NCBI GenBank assembly: GCA_002403095.1
Contig: DHHC01000013.1
Span: 9,087 to 73,086, forward strand
Source of the DNA: Leptolinea sp. UBA4782
GTDB taxonomy: Bacteria; Chloroflexota; Anaerolineae; Anaerolineales; Anaerolineaceae
DNA length: 64,000 nucleotides
Reading direction: 5' to 3'
Shown in pieces: positions 42,333 through 51,431 of this stretch (its first letter is position 1; each line of letters starts with the position of its first letter). The notes beneath the pieces were generated by a model that was given only the letters and a program-made list of their open reading frames with translations, did not search any database and was not told where the DNA came from. The translations under genes were made by a program, and so were the position numbers.

Positions 42333-43179
42333 TGAAAAGTACATCCAGCAGCAAGCCAGGATAGAGCTAAGGATTGCGGAGGAAAGGCGCGAATACCATA
42401 ACCTCTGGCAGCAAATAATCCGGACCTGGGAAAAAGCAGAGGAAGATACCGCCTGGCTGACCTATTCTGCCAATTACCTCCTTCACACTGCCGGGGTTAA
42501 GTGGGCTCTGGATCCGTTTTCGCTGTTTACCCGGCTGAAAGGGAAGAACCCGCAGGATTTTGCCGCCGACCTGGCTGCGCTGGATGCAGTTGTGCTTTCC
42601 CATGCCCATGCAGATCACCTGGATTTGAACATCCTGGCTGCGCTTGACGGGCTACCCATCACCTGGGTGGTGCCGGAATTCATGCTGGAATATGTGGGCA
42701 AAAGTGTCCGCCTGGACGCAGCCAGGATGGTCATCCCGAAGCCAGGTGTCCCTGTCAATATCGGGAACCTGACCCTGGTACCGTTTAAAGCGCTCCACAT
42801 GCGGGGTGACCACGGTGTGCCTGAGATGGGCTACCTGGCGCAATTTGCTGGAAAATGCTGGGCTTTCCCGGGCGATACGCGTGTGCACCCGCCGGAAGGC
42901 TTGCCGATCCTTGAAAATGTTGACGGGATCTTTGCCCACCTCTGGCTTGGGAAGGAGTGTGCCCTGCAGGACCCTCCCCCATTATTGGATGAGTTTTGCC
43001 AGTTCTTTGCCCAACCAAAACCGAAAAGGATCGTCGTCACCCACCTGGAAGAGCTCGGGCGCAACGCCCTGGATTACTGGACTATCGACCACTACCGCCT
43101 GGTGGAAACCCGCTTCAATCAAATAGCCCCCGGGATCGAAGTCTCCCCTGCTTTAATGGGTCAGGCTGTCAGCCTGTAA
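42325..43179 (+). CDS. MBL-fold metal-dependent hydrolase (UlaG-like)
   Basis: A 284-residue protein with the metallo-beta-lactamase motif SHAHADHLD near residue 92, a further His in MRGDHGVPEMGYL near 153, FPGDTRVH near 176 and VVTHLEE near 235. The N-terminal helix (about 1-40) and overall length recall UlaG-like lactonases acting on sugar-acid phosphates rather than true beta-lactamases. It is the last gene of the plus-strand cluster and is translationally coupled to the PfkB gene. Its 3' end overlaps the convergent MFS gene by 27 bp. Confidence 0.83.
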   Translation: MHDEKYIQQQARIELRIAEERREYHNLWQQIIRTWEKAEEDTAWLTYSANYLLHTAGVKWALDPFSLFTRLKGKNPQDFAADLAALDAVVLSHAHADHLDLNILAALDGLPITWVVPEFMLEYVGKSVRLDAARMVIPKPGVPVNIGNLTLVPFKALHMRGDHGVPEMGYLAQFAGKCWAFPGDTRVHPPEGLPILENVDGIFAHLWLGKECALQDPPPLLDEFCQFFAQPKPKRIVVTHLEELGRNALDYWTIDHYRLVETRFNQIAPGIEVSPALMGQAVSL

Positions 43180-44373
43180 TTTCTTTCCCGCCAATGACAG
43201 CCTGAACAATCCAAAAAGGATAAGAATTATCAGCGCCAGGCAAATAGGAATGACCTCCAGTGAATAACGGGTAGCCAACACCCCAAGCGCTCCCGGGATA
43301 ACAGCAGTTGCAAACCCGGTGGCGGCCATTTGCATCCCAATGGTATTGGAGGCATGTTTCGCCCCTACCCGGTAAACCGTAGCAGACATCAGGGCGGCGA
43401 AAACGGGGGCGATTGCCAGCCCCACCAATGCCACGGCCAGCAGGTTGGTAACCGGGGCAGGATTCCAGATTAATAAGAGCGTTCCTGCCAGGGCTGCGGC
43501 CAGGCTGCCCGTAACGGTACGGATGATGCCGGCTCTTTGGGCATATAACCCTGCCAGCATCCTGCCGATGGTAAATGTCGCCCAATAACTGCCAGCCACT
43601 GCGCCGGCCATTTCCGGGTTAATCCTGCGCGATTCCACCAGCAGGCTGTAAGTCCAGGTTCCATAGGAGACTTCAACACCGACATAGACAAAAAACAGCA
43701 AAGCGCTTAACCAGGCTGCCGGTTTTCGCATCGTCTCAAACATTGAAGTCTCAAAATCGGTCAGGCGCTTCGGTTCCTGTTCCGATGAATTTGAAGTCTT
43801 GTGGTTCCACATCGAAAGCGTCAGTACAAATGCAACTGCCATGAAGAGCTGGAAGCCGCCTACAGTACGGTAGCCTGCACGCCAGGAGTTCATCCAGCTC
43901 AATGCCAGGGTCATGATGACCGGTCCGAGGGTCACGCCTACCCCGTAGAACGCATGCAGCCACTGCATATGCCTTTCGTTGAAATGGGCAGCGACATAAG
44001 TGTTTAACCCGGCATCAATCGCCCCTGCGCCCAACCCGGCTAAAACTCCCAGGGCAACCATCATCCACCAGGCTGGCACAAGGGTATAATCGATCAGGGC
44101 AATCCCGGTCAGGGTACAGCTGGCCGCCAAAATACGCCCTATCCCAAAGCGCGTGACCAGCGGTCCGCTTGAAAAACTGGAGACCATATACCCGCTTACG
44201 GTGGCAGGGAAGAACATGGCTAGTGCATCCAGCGGGAGGGAGAAACCGGCACGGATCGACGGCCAGGCCACACCCAGCAGCCCGTCCGGCATGCCCAGGG
44301 CAATGAAGGCAGCATAAGCCAGTAAAAGCATGCCGGCTTTAGGGAATTTTTTTATCCTGTTTAGAAGTTGCAA
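43153..44373 (-). CDS. MFS transporter
   Basis: A 406-residue permease with about 12 hydrophobic segments, positively charged internal loops and a central loop of about 30 residues (HKTSNSSEQEPKRLTDFE). The first segment has the FIALGMPDGLLGVAWPSI pattern, and 'GLGAGAIDAGLNTYVA' is typical of FucP/sugar-exporter-like MFS proteins. Substrate unknown. Its 3' end overlaps the MBL-fold gene on the other strand, so no terminator lies between them. Confidence 0.88.
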   Translation of the reverse strand: MQLLNRIKKFPKAGMLLLAYAAFIALGMPDGLLGVAWPSIRAGFSLPLDALAMFFPATVSGYMVSSFSSGPLVTRFGIGRILAASCTLTGIALIDYTLVPAWWMMVALGVLAGLGAGAIDAGLNTYVAAHFNERHMQWLHAFYGVGVTLGPVIMTLALSWMNSWRAGYRTVGGFQLFMAVAFVLTLSMWNHKTSNSSEQEPKRLTDFETSMFETMRKPAAWLSALLFFVYVGVEVSYGTWTYSLLVESRRINPEMAGAVAGSYWATFTIGRMLAGLYAQRAGIIRTVTGSLAAALAGTLLLIWNPAPVTNLLAVALVGLAIAPVFAALMSATVYRVGAKHASNTIGMQMAATGFATAVIPGALGVLATRYSLEVIPICLALIILILFGLFRLSLAGKKLQADSLTH

Positions 44374-44476
44374 GAGTTATTCACCGTTTACACAGGGTTA
44401 AACGAAATGATTGTACCCTATGATGGGCAGATGGGTTGGAAAAGACCTGGTTGGTACCTGAGGTTATTATTGCGGG

Positions 44477-44937
44477 CTATTTCACGGGCATGACGATCAT
44501 GGTCAGCATATCGCTTACCGGGAACTCGGGACCGTTGTAGTAATGCTCATACGCTGTTCCGACAGGTTCAAGGCGATGGTCTGCAATGAATTTCGCAATC
44601 TCGTCATAAACCGACACCATCTTGCTGTAAGCGCCGCGGTACATGTAAAAGACCACCTTCCCGGCAGGGATGGAGCCTGATTAGATACCCGCTTTGCACG
44701 GTAATTGCCTTGCAACCGGGAACCCAATTTCAAAGTCAAGGTTTTGCATATCCATGTTATGGTAAGCAACAGAAGGCACATCCGCCAATAATTCCCAACC
44801 TCCTGCAAGTATGCCGCCATCTTCCCAAAACTCTGCCCGATTAAGACGGGAAGCTCCTGTACTTTGGCATTGGTCCGGATGAATATTGTGGGCTGTTCCA
44901 TTTTTTGCAGTATCTCAATGTTGGAAATTCTTGGCAT
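44477..44937 (-). pseudogene. Broken GyrI-like (AraC effector-binding) small-molecule-binding protein
   Basis: The N-terminal frame (ATG at 44937) reads IEILQKMEQPTIFIRT, then 'LPVLIGQSFGKMAAYLQEVG' and is lost near 44793-44798. Shifting by one base continues as ELLADVPSVAYHNMDM, then DLDFEIGFPVA-like residues, an in-frame stop at 44681-44683 and a coherent end (AGKVVFYMYRGAYSKM, PVGTAYEHYYNGPE, VSDMLTMIVMPVK) stopping at 44477. The two frames joined give a complete GyrI-like domain of about 152 residues. One frameshift plus one nonsense codon mark it as a pseudogene; a sequencing error would explain only one of them. Confidence 0.82.
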
Positions 44938-45196
44938 AATTTATTCTCTAGGCATCCATAATGGTTCTGTTACGCGATCTTACTGTGAATTTACCATAGG
45001 ATCAAAACCTTAATACGCAACCGCCTATCTTGCGGGTATGGTGATCCTGGGAGAAGCTTACAGCGAAACCTCGATAAGCACAGGTTTCTCCCCCATTTTT
45101 CTGCATAAAGTTTTGGTTAACTGCATGCCAGGCAGGGTTTCTCTGTTATCATTTATGGGGTATTGAGCAACAGTGACTGATCTCAGAGGAGAAAAT

Positions 45197-46045
45197 ATGA
45201 ACATCAGCCAGTGGTTCCAGGATTTACTTCAACAGGCTTTAAATTTTCTGCCCCACCTGGTTGTCGGAATCATTGTATTCGCAGCAGCGGTCCTGCTGGC
45301 GAAACCCGCATCCCGCTGGGTGGAGAAGAAGGCTGCCGCAAGAATCGCTGATCCAGCTATCACCCACTTGCTGGTACAAGTAACACTATGGGGCATCATC
45401 ATCAGCGGCATTGTAGTCGGCCTTGAACAGGTTAATTTTAACGTGACCGGGTTCGTTGCCGGCCTGGGTATCGCCGGATTGACAGTCGGGTTTGCCCTGC
45501 AGGACATCACCCGCAATTTCGTGGCAGGCATCATCCTGATGACCCGCAAACCATTCAAGATCGGGGATACTGTGACAATCGGCAGCCACTCTGGGGCTGT
45601 TCTAAGCATCAACACACGCGACACTGTCATCAAGACGTTTGACGGCGAAACCGTAATCCTTCCAAATATCAATGTCTTTACTGCAGCTATCGTCAATCAA
45701 TCAGAACTGCCATATCAACGCCGGACGGTCAAAATCAGGTTAGGATATGCTGAAGATATTTCCAGGGCATCACAGGTTTTTGTTGATACGCTCAATTCAG
45801 TTGACGGGGTCCTGGCGAATCCCCCTGCCACCGTCCTTGTTGAACAGCTGGGTGATTCCGCGGTATCCCTCGTGGCAAGGTTTTGGGTGGATCAAACAAA
45901 ACACAGCGTTCTCAAAGTTCATTCAGATGTTGTCCAGTCCATTAAGGAAATTGCAGAAAAAGAGCATATCGATTTGGCGCATGCCATCCAGGTTGTGAAG
46001 CTGCAGGAAGGTTTGGAAACACCCGCACTGCCCGATGAGAAGTAG
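45197..46045 (+). CDS. mscS: Small-conductance mechanosensitive channel (MscS family)
   Basis: A 282-residue membrane protein with three N-terminal hydrophobic segments; the third, pore-lining helix holds the Gly/Ala-rich pattern GFVAGLGIAGLTVGFALQD near residues 88-106. The beta domain follows (RKPFKIGDTVTIGSHSGAVLSINTRDT, ILPNINVF) with a C-terminal alpha/beta cytosolic part. It is the standard three-helix MscS that releases solutes on hypo-osmotic shock. ATG at 45197 with AGAGGAG upstream is preferred over a start 8 codons earlier. A hairpin terminator lies downstream. Confidence 0.93.
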   Translation: MNISQWFQDLLQQALNFLPHLVVGIIVFAAAVLLAKPASRWVEKKAAARIADPAITHLLVQVTLWGIIISGIVVGLEQVNFNVTGFVAGLGIAGLTVGFALQDITRNFVAGIILMTRKPFKIGDTVTIGSHSGAVLSINTRDTVIKTFDGETVILPNINVFTAAIVNQSELPYQRRTVKIRLGYAEDISRASQVFVDTLNSVDGVLANPPATVLVEQLGDSAVSLVARFWVDQTKHSVLKVHSDVVQSIKEIAEKEHIDLAHAIQVVKLQEGLETPALPDEK

Positions 46046-46161
46046 GTTTTCACCCTGAAGAAGCTTGCGGCCGACGAACCGTAATTTGGAATTCCAAGCC
46101 GGAATTTTCCGCCCAAGTGACACACATAAACAAATAGAAGCACCTGCTGACCTGTCATATT

Positions 46162-46196
46162 AAAAAGAGGCCGCCCCTTTACCAGGGACGGCCTTT
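46162..46196. terminator. Bidirectional terminator between mscS and the CoA-disulfide reductase gene
   Basis: Stem GGCCG.CCC / GGG.CGGCC (one mismatch) with an 8-nt loop; A-run on the left and T-run on the right extend the stem. For the minus-strand gene ending at 46229 the hairpin is followed by a run of U, a classical intrinsic terminator; it can also serve mscS. Confidence 0.75.
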
Positions 46197-46228
46197 AGCT
46201 TTGCCTACTAAACTGTCTTTTACACCAG

Positions 46229-48679
46229 CTAGATAAAAATCACAGCGTTTGATTCATCGGAAGAAGCAAGCATGGTAGCCACGCCAACCACTTCGATCCC
46301 GTCGATCAGTTCTTCGCGCTTGATACCCATCAGGTCCATCGACATCTGGCAAGCCATGATTCGGACGCCGTTATCCAGGGCTGTCTGCAGCATCACCGGC
46401 AGGGCATCAACATTCTTTTTCTTCATGATGCCCCTGATCATGGCATCACCAATGCCAGCCATGTGCATATTCGAAAGCTGGGCGCGTTTGGTGCCGCGCG
46501 GCATCATAATGCCGAACATGCGCTCGATGAAGGTCTTTTTTACTTTCACCGCTTCATTCTTGCGCAGCAGGTTCAGCCCCCAGAAGGTGAAGAACATCGA
46601 GGCTTCATGACCGGAAGCGATAACCCCGTTAGCGATGATGAACCCGGCAATGGCTTTATCCAATTCACCCGAGAAGATCACCATGGTTTTGTTCATCCCC
46701 CCGGCTGCTTTTTCCGCGGTTACGGGTGCACCCTTCTGGATGCGGGCTGTGATCACACCTTTCTCGCTCTCGACAGAAAGCAGGCGGTTGCCGGTGGACT
46801 TTGCCCAAGACTCAACATCGGTGGTAAAGCCGTAATCGGTCGCCTCGACGGTGACGATATCGCCTTCGTTAACCTCTTTAATCTTGTTGTAAAGTTTGAG
46901 GATCGGTCCCGGGCACTGTAAGCCGCAGGCATCCACTTTAAATTCCTTGCCCAGGGTAAAGGATAGCGGAGGAATCTCTTTGATCTCCTCGCGGCTGCTG
47001 ATGGAAACATTCTCAAAGACATCGAAATTGGACTGCCTGCCGATCGCATGCGAATAGGTCTTGTATCCGCCGGTCAGGTTGTAAACATCAAAGCCCAGTT
47101 GTTTGAGCGCCCTGGCAACAAAGTAAGACCGCTGTCCACTCTGGCAGTACACCAATACCGGTTTGTCTTTGGGGATCTCATTGACCTGGCTGCGGATCTT
47201 CTGCAGCGGGATATTGATCGAACCGTCGATCATTCCAAGCCCCATTTCCTCAGGCAGGCGGGCATCCAGGAAAGTCCAGGCATGCCGGTCAAGCTTGCTG
47301 ACCTCATCCCAGTGCATCACCTTCACATCTCCCCGCAGGACATTGGCAGCTGTAAATCCAACAATGTTGACAGGATCGCGCGATGAACTGTATGGCGGCG
47401 CATAGGCCAGTTCCAGTTCTTCCAGGTCGTACACGCTGAGTCCAGAGTAGATAGCCGTGGCAATCACATCGATCCGTTTCTCCACGCCATCAACACCGAC
47501 CGCTTGTGCACCATAGATTTTGCCATCAGGGCTGAACAGTAATTTCAACGCCATGGGGGTGGCGCCAGGGTAATACCCGGCATGGTTGGAGACATGCACA
47601 ATCACATTGTTGTTAGGCAGCCCAGCCTGGTTCAACTGGTTCTGGTTCAAGCCAACCGCGGCAACGGTCAGGTCAAACACCTTCACCACCGAAGTGCCAA
47701 TAACGCCTTTAAAGCTGGCATCCCGGCCGCAAATATGGTCAGCCGCAACCCGGCCCTGGCGTGAGGCAGGTCCTGCCAGCGCCAGCGAAGTGGGTTCACC
47801 AGTAATCTTGCTGGTCAGCTGCACCGCATCCCCAACCGCGTAAATATCAGGGTCAGAGGTCTGCATGTGCTTGTTCGTGACGATAGTTCCACGCAGCCCG
47901 ATCTCCAGTCCAGCTTCTTTTGCCAGCTGGCTCTCAGGGCGCACACCGATCGAGAGGATCACCATTTCGGCATCTACTTTACGGTCGCTTGCAAGCGTGA
48001 CAGAAAGGAAACCATGCTCACCCTGCTCGATGGATTTCAGCCCGTCGCCCAGCGCCAGGCGGATGCGTTTAAAAATGAGGTGCTGGTGAACCAGGGCAGC
48101 CATTTCATAATCGATGGGAGCCATGACCTGGTTTAGCATTTCTATCAGGGTTACCTGGATACCGCGATGCTGCAGGTTCTCTGCGATCTCCAGCCCAATG
48201 AAACCCCCACCCACAACCACCGCCCGGACCGGTTTCTTCTGGTCCACAAAACCCTTGATCTGGTCCATATCCGGCAGGTTGCGCAGGGTGAAAACACCCG
48301 GCAGGTTAACACCTGGCAGGGGTGGAACAACCGGCCCTGCGCCGGGGGAGAGCACCAGTTTATCGTAAGATTCTCCGTATTCGCGTCCGGTTTCCAGCTC
48401 ACGCACGGTTACAGTTTTGGCTGGGCGGTTGATTCTTATCACCTCATGCCGTATACGCGAATCAATATTGAGCATCTCTTTCAGGCTCTCCGGCGTGACC
48501 ACGAGCAGTTTATCACGATCCTGGATCACCTCTCCAATGTGGTAGGGCAAACCGCAATTGGCAAAAGAAATGTTTGGTCCGCGCTCCAGCATGATGATCT
48601 CAGCCTTTTCATCCATTCGGCGCAGACGGGCTGCAGTGCTGGCTCCGCCAGCGACTCCACCAACAATTACAACCTTCAT
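46229..48679 (-). CDS. CoA-disulfide reductase-like flavoprotein fused to rhodanese, TusA and DsrE domains
   Basis: An 816-residue four-domain protein. Residues 1-445 form a pyridine-nucleotide-disulfide reductase (GGVAGGASTAARLRR, single active cysteine in SFANCGLPYHIG, VVGGGFIGLEIAENL, YAVGDA). Residues 455-545 form a rhodanese with VYCQSGQRS. Residues about 575-645 form a TusA/SirA domain (CGLQCPGPILKLY). Residues about 660-816 form a DsrE-like domain (ACQMSMDLMGI). Such fusions reduce CoA- or polysulfide disulfides and relay sulfane sulfur between cysteines. The ATG at 48679 with AAAGGGATA is used. Confidence 0.92.
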   Translation of the reverse strand: MKVVIVGGVAGGASTAARLRRMDEKAEIIMLERGPNISFANCGLPYHIGEVIQDRDKLLVVTPESLKEMLNIDSRIRHEVIRINRPAKTVTVRELETGREYGESYDKLVLSPGAGPVVPPLPGVNLPGVFTLRNLPDMDQIKGFVDQKKPVRAVVVGGGFIGLEIAENLQHRGIQVTLIEMLNQVMAPIDYEMAALVHQHLIFKRIRLALGDGLKSIEQGEHGFLSVTLASDRKVDAEMVILSIGVRPESQLAKEAGLEIGLRGTIVTNKHMQTSDPDIYAVGDAVQLTSKITGEPTSLALAGPASRQGRVAADHICGRDASFKGVIGTSVVKVFDLTVAAVGLNQNQLNQAGLPNNNVIVHVSNHAGYYPGATPMALKLLFSPDGKIYGAQAVGVDGVEKRIDVIATAIYSGLSVYDLEELELAYAPPYSSSRDPVNIVGFTAANVLRGDVKVMHWDEVSKLDRHAWTFLDARLPEEMGLGMIDGSINIPLQKIRSQVNEIPKDKPVLVYCQSGQRSYFVARALKQLGFDVYNLTGGYKTYSHAIGRQSNFDVFENVSISSREEIKEIPPLSFTLGKEFKVDACGLQCPGPILKLYNKIKEVNEGDIVTVEATDYGFTTDVESWAKSTGNRLLSVESEKGVITARIQKGAPVTAEKAAGGMNKTMVIFSGELDKAIAGFIIANGVIASGHEASMFFTFWGLNLLRKNEAVKVKKTFIERMFGIMMPRGTKRAQLSNMHMAGIGDAMIRGIMKKKNVDALPVMLQTALDNGVRIMACQMSMDLMGIKREELIDGIEVVGVATMLASSDESNAVIFI

Positions 48680-48956
48680 AGCTATATCCCTTTCAAATTC
48701 CAATGATGATTAATCAAAAGCGCAAATGCGCAACAAATATAACCAAACTTATCCAATTTTACCCCAATCCACCCCGCAAGGGAAAAACTGGGCAAATTCA
48801 AATCGATCCTGTCTCGCAGGTGAAAATGAGCTCGTATCATCTGGGCTTGAACATCTGTGGAACACTTTAATCATCTACCCGGTTATTCACAAATCCTTTT
48901 CCGTGCATTGGAATAAATATATAATCTTCTAAACCTATCTTGAAAAGGGAGAGACC
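48680..48956. promoter_or_regulatory. Divergent intergenic region with plus-strand promoter
   Basis: A TATAAT at 48920-48925 (in a run ATATATAAT) lies about 30 bp before the DUF3592 start; the -35 region is weak. Close to the CoA-disulfide reductase start a 12-bp palindrome GCGCAAATGCGC (48720-48731) could be an operator for that gene. No coding region seen. Confidence 0.45.
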
Positions 48957-49418
48957 ATGGACACTTCATTACTGGCTTTCATTGTTGTAACCCTGGCTGG
49001 TGCTGCACTGATCGTTGTGAGCATTTTGCAGAAGAACAAAGCCAAAAAAGCTGCGGAAACCTGGCTGCCCGCATCCGGCACGATTCTCAGTTCCAGGGTG
49101 GAAACACACCGCAGCAGGGATTCAAAAGGAAACACCAGGGTGAGCTACCGCCCAGTGGTGAATTACCAGTACCATGTGATGGGACAAAGTTTTGACGGAA
49201 ACCGGATCGGCTTCAGCAGCGGAAGTTATGGTTCGGCGAAAGCTGAAAAATTAATTGCCCCTTACCCGGCGGGAGCACAGGTCAATGTGTTCTATGACCC
49301 TTCTGACCCCGCCAAAGCCGTCCTTGAAACCAAGGATCTCAGCGGCAGCACATTGACCATTGTGGGGGTCATCCTCCTGGTCCTGGGTGTGTTTGGTCTC
49401 GTTATTAACCTGATATAA
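48957..49418 (+). CDS. DUF3592 membrane protein
   Basis: A 153-residue protein with an N-terminal hydrophobic segment (5-22) and a C-terminal one (133-152), enclosing a soluble region typical of DUF3592: GTILSSRVETH near 41, YRPVVNYQYHVMGQSFDGNRI near 63, YPAGAQVNVFYDPSDPAKAVLE near 102. The two membrane segments put the middle domain on one side of the membrane. Function of the family is not known. GGGAGAG upstream of the ATG. Confidence 0.88.
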   Translation: MDTSLLAFIVVTLAGAALIVVSILQKNKAKKAAETWLPASGTILSSRVETHRSRDSKGNTRVSYRPVVNYQYHVMGQSFDGNRIGFSSGSYGSAKAEKLIAPYPAGAQVNVFYDPSDPAKAVLETKDLSGSTLTIVGVILLVLGVFGLVINLI

Positions 49419-49578
49419 GGACTGATTCGCACGCAACCGGGATGGTTCCTGAAGATACACCGTCTGTAGACCAGCAGCTCAGCTGGCTGCCTGATATTCA
49501 CTGTTCTTACATACCTGCCTGGTAATCCTTTTACCTGGTTGACAGGCTATGCTATCATTATGCCAAGGAGAGACAACC

Positions 49579-50019
49579 ATGCGGCCTGATTGGGATTCCT
49601 ACTTTATGAAGATCGCTTATGCAGTTTCCGAGCGTAGTACCTGTGATCGGGCATTTGTGGGATGTGTGCTGGTACTTGACAAGCGTATCCTGACCACCGG
49701 GTTCAATGGTTCCCCGAAGGGGCAGCCCCATTGCGACGAGATCGGCCACCTGATGGTCGAAGGCCACTGCGTGCGCACCATTCATGCCGAAACGAATGCG
49801 ATCATCCAGGCTGCCCTGCACGGCGTTTCCACCCGCGGCTGCACCTGTTATGTGACCCATTTCCCTTGCATCAACTGCACCAAAGCCCTGATCAATGCCG
49901 GTATCACCCGCCTGGTGTACCACGTTGCTTACCGTCAGGATGAGAACGCACTCGAATTCCTCCGCACGGCAAATATCGAGTTAAAACAGCTCGACTACAA
50001 ACAAAACCAGGATACATGA
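49579..50019 (+). CDS. dCMP/cytidine-type deaminase (ComE operon protein 2 family)
   Basis: A 146-residue zinc-dependent deaminase. The zinc site is HAETNAI (near residue 74) with PCINC (near 96); CDRAFVGCVLV and TTGFNGSPKG are typical of deoxycytidylate deaminases, which turn dCMP into dUMP for thymidylate synthesis. The ATG at 49579 with AAGGAG 8 nt upstream is chosen; the frame extends 10 codons further up without a ribosome site. Confidence 0.92.
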   Translation: MRPDWDSYFMKIAYAVSERSTCDRAFVGCVLVLDKRILTTGFNGSPKGQPHCDEIGHLMVEGHCVRTIHAETNAIIQAALHGVSTRGCTCYVTHFPCINCTKALINAGITRLVYHVAYRQDENALEFLRTANIELKQLDYKQNQDT

Positions 50020-50111
50020 CCCGGCATTTTTTACTTTGGACAACATGCAATAAATCCTGTCACATACCAGGCCGGACCATGATTTCCGTTCTGTAGTAAA
50101 GGAGCAGTCCT

Positions 50112-51242
50112 ATGACGAAATATATTGGTGTACTCACTGCCGGGGGAGACACGCCCGGATTAAATGCTGCTTTACGGGGTTTAGGAAAAGCAGCCCTGGA
50201 AGTTTATGGCATGCAGGTGGTCGGATTTTATGACGGCTTCAGAGGGCTGATGCAGGATCGCACTTTGCGCCTGGAAGCCAGCAACCTTTCCGGCATCCTC
50301 ACCCTGGGAGGAACCATCCTGGGCACCAGCCGTGATAAACCGAAAAGCATGCCGGTAGGCGGACAACTGCTGGATATGACAAATTCGATGATCGACACCT
50401 ACCAGCGCCACCACCTGGATGCGCTGGTGTGCCTGGGCGGCGGCGGCACCCAGAAGAGTGCCTACCACCTGGCACAGCATGGGCTGAACATCATCGCCCT
50501 TCCCAAAACCATCGATAACGATATTGCCAAGACCGACCAGTCATTCGGGTACGACACCGCCCTGAGCATTGCTACCGAAGCAATTGACCGGCTGCACAGC
50601 ACCGCCCACAGCCATCACCGCATCATTGTGGTTGAGATTATGGGGCACAATGCCGGCTGGCTGGCGCTCGGAGCCGGCCTGGCTGGCGGTGCAGACGTGA
50701 TCCTCATCCCGGAAATACCATACGACACAGAGATCGTGGCAGAAGCCATCCTCAACCGCAACCGCAGCGGGAAACGCTTCAGTATCGTTGCGGTAGCAGA
50801 AGGCGCTATGACCAAAGAGGATGCCCGGCTGCTGGCTCAAGAACTGGAAAAGAGAAAAGAAAGTAAAAATCTAAAGGATGCAGCAGCCCCGCTGACTCCC
50901 GGCGCTGTGCTGGGCGAAGAAGCCATGCCCGGCAGCATCCGGACACTGAAACTTGCCGCTCGGCTGGAAGAATTGACTGGACTGGAGTCGCGTATCACCA
51001 TCCTGGGGCATTTGCAGCGCGGCGGAACCCCGTCTGCTTACGACCGACTGCTGGCCACCCGGCTCGGAACAGCCACCGCAGGGTTGATCAATGAGGGTGT
51101 ATTTGGTGTGATGGTTGCGGTAAGAGGTGACGGCAGCAAACCGGTTCCGCTGGAAAAAGTCGTCGGCAGGCGCCGCCTGGTACCGCAAGACCACCCCTGG
51201 CTGGAAAGCGCCCGCAAAGTGGGCACCTGCCTGGGAGATTAG
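50112..51242 (+). CDS. pfkA: 6-phosphofructokinase (PfkA family, probable PPi or mixed donor type)
   Basis: A 376-residue PFK: LTAGGDTPGLNAALRG near 8, GTSRDKP near 77, catalytic KTIDNDI near 137, a MGHNAGWLAL segment near 180 and LGHLQRGGTPSAYDRLLATRLG near 300. The donor-site motif is GGGGTQ instead of GGDGS (ATP type) or GGDD (PPi type), so the Asp that helps bind Mg is Gly. The Lys in PKTIDND is found in PPi-dependent and group III enzymes. The phosphoryl donor therefore cannot be predicted safely. A strong hairpin terminator follows. Confidence 0.9.
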   Translation: MTKYIGVLTAGGDTPGLNAALRGLGKAALEVYGMQVVGFYDGFRGLMQDRTLRLEASNLSGILTLGGTILGTSRDKPKSMPVGGQLLDMTNSMIDTYQRHHLDALVCLGGGGTQKSAYHLAQHGLNIIALPKTIDNDIAKTDQSFGYDTALSIATEAIDRLHSTAHSHHRIIVVEIMGHNAGWLALGAGLAGGADVILIPEIPYDTEIVAEAILNRNRSGKRFSIVAVAEGAMTKEDARLLAQELEKRKESKNLKDAAAPLTPGAVLGEEAMPGSIRTLKLAARLEELTGLESRITILGHLQRGGTPSAYDRLLATRLGTATAGLINEGVFGVMVAVRGDGSKPVPLEKVVGRRRLVPQDHPWLESARKVGTCLGD

Positions 51243-51371
51243 CGGACCTGTCTGGCAGGCTATTTTTCGTTATGCTGGAGAAGCTTGCGGCCGGAGGATT
51301 TCACATTGGATTTTCAGGGTGACAGCATTTAATGTGGATCTACGCAAATTAGAATTACTACTTGGGTAAAT

Positions 51372-51408
51372 AACGAAACTGGTCATCAGGTGTGACCAGT
51401 TTCGTTTT
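51372..51408. terminator. Strong bidirectional terminator between pfkA and the opp operon
   Basis: Perfect 14-bp inverted repeat AACGAAACTGGTCA / TGACCAGTTTCGTT with a 7-nt loop, followed by TT. It lies between two convergent genes and can serve both. Confidence 0.82.
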
Positions 51409-51431
51409 AAGGAATTCAGATTGGGATTACT

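Noticed and set aside
45065..45088. Inverted repeat GAAACCT...AGGTTTC upstream of mscS as an operator or terminator
   Set aside because: Arms are only 7 bp with a 10-nt loop, there is no U-run and no second copy in the window.
46060..51293. GAAGCTTGCGGCCG at 46060-46073 and 51280-51293, both just after a stop codon, as a dispersed repeat
   Set aside because: A shared 14-mer is expected by chance in a window of this size, and the flanks do not match.
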